A DNA stretch of 12,065 nucleotides from Labilithrix luteola (lineage in GTDB: Bacteria; Myxococcota_A; Polyangia; Polyangiales; Polyangiaceae): positions 1-12,065 of the forward strand of contig JAMFST010001032.1 in the NCBI GenBank assembly GCA_026225435.1, read 5' to 3'. Under the pieces are notes generated by a model. It saw only the letters and a program-made list of their open reading frames with translations, was not told the origin of the DNA and made no database searches. Position numbers and translations under genes: made by a program. Of the stretch, positions 7,296-12,065 are shown piece by piece; within the stretch, counting starts at the first letter, position 1, and each line of letters starts with the position of its first letter.

Positions 7296-8315
7296 TCAGA
7301 AGCTAATGTCGGCGCGCGGATCTTCTGGCTGGAACGCCGCCACCTTCTCCATCAGCTCGTCGAGCTCGGGCGACTCCGCCTGAGGCACACGCACGAGGTA
7401 GTGGACGTACAAATCTCCCGGCGGCGTCCCCTTGCGGGTGACCCCCTTGCCGCGGACGCGCGCGACGCCGCCGCTCTGCGTGTGCGCCGCGACCTTGAGC
7501 GTGACCGCGCCGTCGGGCGTCGGCACCTTCACCTTCGCGCCGCGGTACGCCTCGTTCACCGTGAGGGGTACGTCGAGGTGCAGATCGTCCCCCTCGCGCT
7601 TGAAGTAGGCGTGCGGCTCGACGGTGATGTCGAGCAGCAGATCGCCGGGCGGCCCGCCGGAGCTGGAAGGCGCCCCCTGGCCGGCGATGCGCACGCGGCT
7701 GCCGTCGCTCGCCCCCGCAGGGATGCGCACGGTGAGCGGATCGCCACCGCTCGCGGCCGCCGATCCGGAGGGGCGCAGCTCGAGGCTCGCCCCCTTGATG
7801 GCCGAGACGAAATCGATCGAGACGCGGCTCTCGAGATCCTGCCCCTTCTGCGGACCGCGCTGGCGACGACCGCGACCGAAGAGGTCTCCGAAGATCTCGC
7901 TGTTGCCACCGCCGCCGGCCGCGCCGCCGAAGAGGTCCTCGAGGTTCACCGTCTGCCCGCCGCCGCCGCCGGGGTAGCCGCCGAAGCCGCCGCTCCCCCC
8001 GCTGCCGCCGCGGAATCCACCGCCGCCTCCGCCGCCCTGCGACGTCGACCAGCGCTTGTACGCCCGCACCTTGTCGGCGTCGAAGCCCTCGCGGAGCCCC
8101 TCCTCGCCGAACTCGTCATAGAGCTTGCGCTTCGTGTCGTTCGAGAGCGTGTCGAACGCGCGGTTGACCGACTTGAACTTCGCCTCGGCGGCTGCGTTCC
8201 CCGGGTTCTTGTCGGGGTGCAGATCCTTGGCGAGCTTGCGGTACGCCTTCTTGATGGTGGCTGCGTCCGCCGACTTCGCGACGCCGAGCACAGAGTAAAA
8301 GTCGTCAGCGGCCAT
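7296..8315 (-). CDS. type II J-domain co-chaperone (DnaJ/CbpA-like, no zinc finger)
   Basis: The 339-residue protein stimulates the ATPase of an Hsp70 (DnaK) partner and delivers clients. The J domain is residues 4-70 (DFYSVLGVAKSAD, then the catalytic HPD at 33-35 in LHPDKNPGN). A Gly/Phe-rich linker follows (94-150, including a run of seven Gly and GGFGGYPGGGGG). The two beta-sandwich substrate-binding domains cover about 158-235 and 236-312, with RIPAGASDGSRVRIAGQGAP and VRGKGV as typical motifs. The four CxxCxGxG zinc motifs of DnaJ proper are absent, so it is the CbpA/type II form. The frame is open upstream to 8621, but the J domain starts right at ATG 8315 and the upstream part is not protein-like, so 8315 is chosen. 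No Shine-Dalgarno precedes it; instead an inverted repeat sits 3 bp upstream. No dnaK or grpE is in the window. Confidence 0.93.
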   Translation of the reverse strand: MAADDFYSVLGVAKSADAATIKKAYRKLAKDLHPDKNPGNAAAEAKFKSVNRAFDTLSNDTKRKLYDEFGEEGLREGFDADKVRAYKRWSTSQGGGGGGGFRGGSGGSGGFGGYPGGGGGQTVNLEDLFGGAAGGGGNSEIFGDLFGRGRRQRGPQKGQDLESRVSIDFVSAIKGASLELRPSGSAAASGGDPLTVRIPAGASDGSRVRIAGQGAPSSSGGPPGDLLLDITVEPHAYFKREGDDLHLDVPLTVNEAYRGAKVKVPTPDGAVTLKVAAHTQSGGVARVRGKGVTRKGTPPGDLYVHYLVRVPQAESPELDELMEKVAAFQPEDPRADISF

Positions 8316-8318
8316 GTA

Positions 8319-8348
8319 CGTGGGCGAACGTAAGTCGTGCGGCCCACG
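8319..8348 (-). promoter_or_regulatory. dyad directly upstream of the dnaJ-like start
   Basis: On the minus strand CGTGGGC (8348-8342) pairs perfectly with GCCCACG (8325-8319) around a 16-nt spacer, ending 3 bases before the ATG. There is no recognisable Shine-Dalgarno nearby. In the mRNA this could form a hairpin at the translation start, or the DNA could be an operator. It does not match the CIRCE heat-shock operator. Confidence 0.4.
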
Positions 8349-8370
8349 AGGACAACCTACGGACGCCCTC

Positions 8371-8401
8371 AAGGTCTGACGACAAATGGTCGTCAGACCT
8401 T
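8371..8401. repeat. perfect 13-bp inverted repeat (hairpin)
   Basis: AAGGTCTGACGAC (8371-8383) is repeated in inverse at 8389-8401 with a 5-nt loop (AAATG). This is the most stable perfect hairpin in the window. On the plus strand it is followed by TCACTTTGT, a poor T-tail. On the minus strand no T-run follows. It lies 56 bp upstream of the dnaJ-like ATG. Candidates are an operator, an attenuator in the dnaJ leader, or the end of a structured RNA encoded in 8402-8662. Confidence 0.6.
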
Positions 8402-8413
8402 TCACTTTGTCGC

Positions 8414-8454
8414 CGGGGCGGCACGCGCCGCCCCGCCCGGACTGGCAGAGCCAG
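8414..8454. repeat. two adjacent GC-rich hairpins
   Basis: CGGGGCGGC (8414-8422) and GCCGCCCCG (8427-8435) form a perfect 9-bp stem with loop ACGC. CTGGC (8442-8446) and GCCAG (8450-8454) form a 5-bp stem with loop AGA. They lie next to the 8371-8401 hairpin, so three stems follow one another within 85 bp. The cluster reads as a structured RNA or a compound intergenic repeat rather than coding DNA. Confidence 0.45.
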
Positions 8455-8537
8455 CTCGGGGACCCACCCCACGCGGGCGCTCCGCTACGCGTCGCTGAAG
8501 GCCGTGGGAGGTACGGATCTTCGCGAAAATGAACCAC

Positions 8538-8664
8538 GAGAGGTCGGCGAGAAGTCGTCGGAAAGGCTGCAAGACTAGGGCGGAGAGCGGAAGCGTACTT
8601 ATGTACGCCGGAGCGATCCAACCGACGGATTGCGGCCTTTCCGGCAATTTATCGCCGACCTCTC
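8538..8664. repeat. 127-bp imperfect palindrome
   Basis: GAGAGGTCGGCGA (8538-8550) is a perfect inverse of TCGCCGACCTCTC (8652-8664). The pairing continues inward through 8551-8572 against 8630-8651, including CGGAAAGGC-T-GCAA against TTGC-G-GCCTTTCCG. Over 35 positions per arm only two (8551 and 8556) are true mismatches; three others are G-T pairs. The 57-nt centre holds a second hairpin, GCGTAC-TTAT-GTACGC (8593-8608). The right end coincides with the stop codon of the lipoprotein gene (8663-8665). It could be a large 3'-UTR hairpin, a MITE-like element, or a small structured RNA. Confidence 0.65.
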
Positions 8665-9214
8665 AGCGCTCGTGAGGTTTCGGCGCCGCCGGGAAGTCCG
8701 GCTCCACGCGCCAGCCGCCCGGGGTGGGAAACGGGTCGGCGCGGCGCGCGGGGGTCGGACGCGGTGCTTGCGGGTCGACCGGCTGCCGATCGCAGTGCAC
8801 CAGCGCGCGCTCCACGTTCGGATCGGCGCCGAGCACCGCGACCACCGCCTCGTCCGGCGATTTCGGATCGACGGTCACGGTCATGCGCTGCGGCCGGAAC
8901 TTCAGCCCGAAGCGCCCCTCGGCGAGCACCTCCCACGGCTCCACCTTCCGCCCCTCGGCGCGCCCCGCACGCTCGGCACGCTCGGCCAGGTTCTTCTTCG
9001 CCCGCGGCCCGAACAGCTCGTAGGCGGCGCGCATCTCCGCCGGATCGTCCTCGGCCGCCTCCATCTTCTCCAGCCAGGCGCGCAGGGCACCGTCGGGCGT
9101 GGCGTCCGGAGCCGGGCGCGAGCAGCCGGCGAGGAGACCGGACAGCATCACCGCGCAGCACGCGAGAAGCGCGAGGCCGAGTAGCCGGGAACTTGGGCCC
9201 ACAAACACACACAC
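8663..9214 (-). CDS. hypothetical lipoprotein, possibly NTF2-like
   Basis: About 183 residues. The N-terminus is a type II signal peptide: Arg10, a hydrophobic stretch, and the lipobox LLAGC with the lipidated Cys at residue 31, followed by Ser. Ser at +2 fits outer-membrane sorting in Gram-negatives. After it comes a helical region (TPDGALRAWLEKMEAAE, then YELFGPRAKKNLAERAER), a beta-rich part (RMTVTVDPKSPDEAVVAVLG) and a C-terminal GGWRVEPDF. This layout resembles small NTF2-like lipoproteins (helices, then strands ending in '~W~v~'), but the resemblance is loose. The start lies in a GT dinucleotide run with in-frame GTG codons at 9214, 9208 and 9202. GTG 9214 is chosen because GGAG lies 11 bases upstream. 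The same frame stays open to 10195 antisense to the methyltransferase, which I do not accept as coding. Function unknown. Confidence 0.75.
   Translation of the reverse strand: MCVFVGPSSRLLGLALLACCAVMLSGLLAGCSRPAPDATPDGALRAWLEKMEAAEDDPAEMRAAYELFGPRAKKNLAERAERAGRAEGRKVEPWEVLAEGRFGLKFRPQRMTVTVDPKSPDEAVVAVLGADPNVERALVHCDRQPVDPQAPRPTPARRADPFPTPGGWRVEPDFPAAPKPHER
9203..9214 (-). repeat. short GT repeat at the lipoprotein start
   Basis: The minus strand reads GTGTGTGTGTTTGTG from 9214 to 9200. It offers GTG starts in two frames, so the exact start is ambiguous. With four to five units it is short for slippage-based phase variation. Confidence 0.3.
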
Positions 9215-9229
9215 TGTACGCTTTTCTCC

Positions 9230-10237
9230 GTGAGTCGCGTGACCCTTTCCTGGCCCGGCCGTGGAACAGCCAGCTCTTCCGCGAAGACTCCGAACGCGGA
9301 GCCCGAGCGCTTCGCCACGGCGAGTGGTCACGGGGAGCTGCACTTCGGCGACAACCTGACGGCGCTGGCGTCGCTCGGCAAGACCCATCGCGGTCGCGCT
9401 AGCCTCGTCTACCTCGATCCGCCGTTCCTCACCGGTCGGGTTCACCAGGCCATCGGTCGCGCAAAGGCGCCGGACGAGAGCGGCCCTCGCCTCCTCGGTG
9501 CTGCGCGCCCGCGCCGCGACGCCTTCGACGACCGCTGGGAAGACCGCGGCGCCTACCTCGACGCCCTCGGCAGCCGCATCGAGGCGCTCAAGCCGCTCCT
9601 CGCCGACCACGGCTCGATGGTCGTCCACGTCGACCCCAAGACCAGCCACTACGTGAAGGTCCTCTGCGACGAGATCTTCGGCGAGGACTGCTTCGCCAGC
9701 GAGATCGTCTGGCGCTACCGCCGCTGGCCGTCCAAAACCCCAAATTTCCAGAGGGTCCACGACGTCCTCCTCCGTTACCGCGTCTCGGCCAAGGCGCCAC
9801 CGCGCTTCACCACGCTGTTCGAACCGCTGGCCGCGTCGACCCTGGCCACCTGGGGGACCGGCAAGCAGCGGGCGGTGGTCGAGGGAAAGCGGCGGGCGCG
9901 CTCGAGCACGACGGAAGAGCCGAGCCAGGGGGTTCCGCTGGGCGATGTCTGGGACGTCGGGCTCATCGCGCCGGTCGCCCGCGAGCGCACCGGATACCCC
10001 TCGCAGAAGCCCGAGGCGCTCCTCGAGCGCCTGATCCGCGCCTTGACGCACGAGGGCGATCTCGTCGTCGACCCGTACATGGGCAGCGGCACCACCTTGG
10101 CCGTCGCCGCGCGCCTCGGTCGTCGCTTCCTGGGAATCGACCAGAGCGAGGTGGCCCTCGAGACGACCCGCGCCCGCCTCGCCGCGGCCGGTCACGAGCT
10201 CTTCGCTGCGGACGCCAGCGAGCGCGCCGCTTCATGA
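9230..10237 (+). CDS. DNA methyltransferase, beta-class motif order (DPPF), probably adenine-N6
   Basis: The 335-residue protein has the DNA methylase N-4/N-6 fold. The catalytic motif DPPF is early (63-66, in [12 protein letters not shown]), and the SAM-binding motif is late ([26 protein letters not shown], 279-304, preceded by [15 protein letters not shown] at 255-269). That catalytic-then-SAM order is the beta class. DPP[YF] usually goes with adenine-N6 methylation, whereas cytosine-N4 enzymes tend to have [24 protein letters not shown] (132-151) fits the helix after motif V. The target recognition region is probably the variable 165-245. The first 33 residues look disordered. Start is GTG 9230 (or GTG 9239), with no Shine-Dalgarno. 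No restriction nuclease is adjacent, so it looks like an orphan methylase with a regulatory or anti-restriction role. The MCP gene follows 22 bp later. Confidence 0.88.
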   Translation: MSRVTLSWPGRGTASSSAKTPNAEPERFATASGHGELHFGDNLTALASLGKTHRGRASLVYLDPPFLTGRVHQAIGRAKAPDESGPRLLGAARPRRDAFDDRWEDRGAYLDALGSRIEALKPLLADHGSMVVHVDPKTSHYVKVLCDEIFGEDCFASEIVWRYRRWPSKTPNFQRVHDVLLRYRVSAKAPPRFTTLFEPLAASTLATWGTGKQRAVVEGKRRARSSTTEEPSQGVPLGDVWDVGLIAPVARERTGYPSQKPEALLERLIRALTHEGDLVVDPYMGSGTTLAVAARLGRRFLGIDQSEVALETTRARLAAAGHELFAADASERAAS

Positions 10238-10259
10238 TACGTTCGCCCCTCCACGCGCG

Positions 10260-11750
10260 ATGACCATCGACCCGAAGCAGCTCCGCGGTATCGCCATCCT
10301 CATCGGCCTGGGGATCGTGGCCAGCATCGTCCCGGACGCATACCGGATGCAGGCGATGCTCGGCATCGTCCTCATCGCCGCCTTCGTGCTGCTCGTCAGC
10401 ACCCCCGACGTGAAGACCATCACGGTCAACGCCGAGGCGGATCCCAAGCGGCGGCAGGAGATCGACGCGCTCGAGAGCAACCTGCGCGACGCCAGCTCGA
10501 AGCTCGCCGACGGCCTCGACGTGCAGAGCGCCGCCAGCGAGGAGACCACCCGCCTGGTCAAGGCGATCGCCGGCGCCATGCACGACATGGCCCAGCACGT
10601 CGAGACGCTCACCGGCAACGCCGAGGAGCTGAGCTCGTCGATCCTCGAGATGACCGCCACCAACGACGAGGTGGCCGAGAACATCGGTGAGCTCGCCGGC
10701 AGCGTGCGCGAGACGGTGAGCTCGATCGAAGAGATGGCGTACTCGATCAAGGAGGTCGCCAAGAACGTCGACGCCTTGTCCCTGACCGCCGAAGAGACCA
10801 GCTCGTCGATGAACGAGATGGACGTCTCCATCGACCAGGTCCAGTCGAACGCCAACGAGACGGCGCGCCTGTCGGAAGAAGTGGCCCTCGACGCCGAGAA
10901 AGGGGCCGAGGCCATCCTCAAGACGATCGGCGAGATCTACCGCATCAAGGAGTCCACCGGCGAGGCCGTGGCCGTCATCAGCAACCTCGGTTCGCGCATC
11001 GAGGCCATCGGCCAGATCGTCAACGTCATCGACGACGTCGCCGAGCAGACGAACCTCCTCGCCCTCAACGCCGCCATCATCGCCGCCCAGGCTGGCGAGC
11101 AGGGCAAGGGCTTCGCCGTCGTCGCCGACGAGATCAAGGATCTCGCCGAGCGCGCCGGCGCCAGCACCCGCGAGATCACGGACCTCATCAAGACCGTCCA
11201 GGCCGAGTCGAAGAACGCCATCAGCGCCGTCGAGCGCGGCGCGCACAACGTCGATCGCGGCGTCGAGGTCTCCAACGAGGCCGAGCGCGCGCTGAAGAAG
11301 ATCCTCGAGAGCTCGCAGAAGTCGACCAACATGGTGCGCGCCATCGCCCGCGCCACGGTCGAGCAGGCCAAGGGCTCCAAGCAGGTCACCGACGCCATCG
11401 GCCGCATCGCCGAGACGGTCCAGCAGATCGCCGCGGCGACCAGCGAGCAGGCCCGCGGCTCCGAGCTCATCATGAAGAGCGCCGAGAAGATGCGCCTCAT
11501 CACCCAGCACGTGGAGCGCAGCTCGCAGGAGCAGGCGCGCGGCGGCCGCCAGATCACCGGCGCCATCGAGAACATCTCCAACCGGGTCAGCATGCTCTCC
11601 ACCAGCCACAAGGCGCAGACCCAGGAGAGCCAGGCGCTCACCGAGGCGCTGCACCGGATGGAAGACAGCGGCCGCCGCCAGAGCGACGCCGTGAAGTTCC
11701 TCGGCGGCAGCTTCGAGCGCCTGCAGAAGGCGCTCGGCCCGCGGAGCTGA
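10260..11750 (+). CDS. methyl-accepting chemotaxis protein without a ligand-binding domain
   Basis: The 496-residue receptor has two hydrophobic segments at the very N-terminus (about 8-25 and 31-47) with only a few residues between them. It is therefore a membrane anchor with no periplasmic sensor, and no PAS or HAMP domain is evident. Residues 60-490 are long amphipathic helices rich in Glu, Ala, Ser and Thr. The conserved signalling tip is [20 protein letters not shown] (262-281), followed by [18 protein letters not shown], where CheA and CheW bind. Ile274 stands where most receptors have Glu. The two arms around the tip are each about 210 residues, so this is a long receptor. No NWETF-like CheR tether is present at the end (QKALGPRS). 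It may sense membrane or cytoplasmic state, or partner with another receptor. The start is ATG 10260, with no clear Shine-Dalgarno. Confidence 0.92.
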   Translation: MTIDPKQLRGIAILIGLGIVASIVPDAYRMQAMLGIVLIAAFVLLVSTPDVKTITVNAEADPKRRQEIDALESNLRDASSKLADGLDVQSAASEETTRLVKAIAGAMHDMAQHVETLTGNAEELSSSILEMTATNDEVAENIGELAGSVRETVSSIEEMAYSIKEVAKNVDALSLTAEETSSSMNEMDVSIDQVQSNANETARLSEEVALDAEKGAEAILKTIGEIYRIKESTGEAVAVISNLGSRIEAIGQIVNVIDDVAEQTNLLALNAAIIAAQAGEQGKGFAVVADEIKDLAERAGASTREITDLIKTVQAESKNAISAVERGAHNVDRGVEVSNEAERALKKILESSQKSTNMVRAIARATVEQAKGSKQVTDAIGRIAETVQQIAAATSEQARGSELIMKSAEKMRLITQHVERSSQEQARGGRQITGAIENISNRVSMLSTSHKAQTQESQALTEALHRMEDSGRRQSDAVKFLGGSFERLQKALGPRS

Positions 11751-11795
11751 CACCGGGCCTCGCGGCTGGCCTGGTAGCTGCTGTAACGTGACGAG

Positions 11796-12065
11796 ATGAG
11801 AGAAACGCCGCGCTCCCTTCGCATCTACTTCGGCATCTGCGCGGCGCTGCAGCTCTTCTGGGGGTTGTCGCTGCTGGTGAGCTTCTCGCTCTTCAGCCTG
11901 CTCGGCTTGCTCTTCATCGGCGTGGGGGCGTTCTTCGGTTTCATCACCTACCGCCTGCCGGAGCTGCTGCGCACCTCGACGCGTCCGGTGATCATCGCGC
12001 TCGGCCTCGAGATCGGCGTCGCGCTGATCGGCGCGATCCTCACCGCCGTCATGGGCGGCGGAATC
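11796..12065 (+). CDS. small hydrophobic membrane protein, partial (C-terminus beyond window)
   Basis: Ninety codons are visible from ATG 11796 to the window end with no stop. After a short basic start (MRETPRSLRIYFG) there are three predicted membrane segments: about 12-27 (ICAALQLFWGLSLLVS), 30-48 (LFSLLGLLFIGVGAFFGFI) and 65-86 (VIIALGLEIGVALIGAILTAV). Third codon positions are G/C-rich, as in real genes here. It follows the MCP stop by 45 bp on the same strand and may be cotranscribed. No family was recognised. A GTG 8 bp upstream (11788) is closed by a stop within three codons, so ATG 11796 is the likely start. No Shine-Dalgarno is seen. Confidence 0.6.
   Translation, partial: MRETPRSLRIYFGICAALQLFWGLSLLVSFSLFSLLGLLFIGVGAFFGFITYRLPELLRTSTRPVIIALGLEIGVALIGAILTAVMGGGI

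Larger units (their letters stand above)
8316..8662. other. 347-bp gene-free region rich in inverted repeats
   Basis: I see no credible gene between the dnaJ-like ATG and the lipoprotein stop. Frames that cross it (81 codons on minus, 184 on plus) lack protein character and read through the repeats. The region carries at least five inverted repeats (8319-8348, 8371-8401, 8414-8435, 8442-8454, 8538-8664). Bases 8515-8540 and 8590-8605 are locally less GC-rich than the genes. It must contain the promoter of the dnaJ operon and the 3' end of the lipoprotein transcript, but it is longer and more structured than needed for that. A small RNA gene or a non-coding mobile repeat is possible. Confidence 0.5.

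Noticed and set aside
8319..8401. CIRCE-type heat-shock operator upstream of the dnaJ-like gene
   Set aside because: The CIRCE arms (TTAGCACTC and GAGTGCTAA with a 9-nt spacer) are not present; the dyads here have different sequence and spacing.
8316..8621. N-terminal extension of the dnaJ-like frame by 102 codons
   Set aside because: The J domain begins directly at ATG 8315, the extension has no protein character, and it reads through hairpins and half of the palindrome.
8402..8647. 81-codon minus-strand open frame in the gene-free region
   Set aside because: TTG start without ribosome binding site, reads through three inverted repeats, second half is Pro/Arg/Ala-rich and random-looking.
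8538..8664. Retron non-coding RNA or group II intron remnant
   Set aside because: The terminal inverted repeat is suggestive, but no reverse transcriptase gene exists in the window and no intron core was recognised.
9215..10195. N-terminal extension of the lipoprotein frame over the methyltransferase
   Set aside because: It is antisense to a gene with clear catalytic motifs, and it would bury the signal peptide and lipobox in mid-protein.
9963..11753. Minus-strand open frame of 596 codons antisense to the MCP and methyltransferase genes
   Set aside because: It is a mirror of the regular G/C codon bias and heptad repeats of the MCP; the product is a Gly/Asp/Val/Leu-rich low-complexity string without domain motifs.
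1..12065. CRISPR array, tRNA, rRNA, insertion sequence or prophage genes
   Set aside because: No regularly spaced direct repeats, no cloverleaf with conserved T-loop, and no transposase, integrase or phage structural motifs were seen on either strand.

Overview
The window is very GC-rich with a strong third-position G/C bias, and long open frames on both strands are mostly shadows of the real genes. Gene content points to a Gram-negative delta-proteobacterial-type lineage, most likely Myxococcota (Polyangia-like). It holds a multi-part chemosensory operon, a lipoprotein with an outer-membrane-type lipobox, a periplasmic-domain MscS-family protein, and many starts without a clear Shine-Dalgarno. 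The taxonomic assignment is inference from gene content and composition, not a match.

Left part (1-2549, minus strand, read right to left): a chemosensory operon. It runs CheY-like receiver, then a three-part protein (degenerate receiver, CheX-type phosphatase domain, C-terminal 'GM-x-AxDV' module), then CheW, then a PAS-like signalling protein that runs off the window. The CheW stop and the PAS-protein start overlap by 4 bp.

Middle (2697-8315, minus strand): a J-domain co-chaperone (type II, no zinc finger) followed after 35 bp by three membrane protein genes joined by 4-bp stop/start overlaps. These are an MscS-family channel with a large periplasmic domain and two successive CPA-type cation:proton antiporter-like proteins that differ clearly from each other. 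The overlaps suggest coupled expression, and perhaps an osmotic or ion-homeostasis module.

Region 8316-8662 is a 347-bp gene-free stretch rich in inverted repeats. It has a 7-bp dyad touching the dnaJ-like start, a perfect 13-bp hairpin, two smaller hairpins, and a 127-bp imperfect palindrome whose outer edge coincides with the stop codon of the neighbouring lipoprotein gene. It is the least explained part of the window.

Right part: a minus-strand lipoprotein (8663-9214) starts only 15 bp from a divergent plus-strand beta-class-order DNA methyltransferase (9230-10237). Then come a membrane-anchored chemoreceptor without a ligand-binding domain (10260-11750) and the start of a small membrane protein cut by the window end. 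No restriction partner, transposase, CRISPR array, tRNA or rRNA was seen. The window looks like ordinary chromosome with two somewhat unusual operons and one structured intergenic region. I did not find a clear new defence or mobile system.
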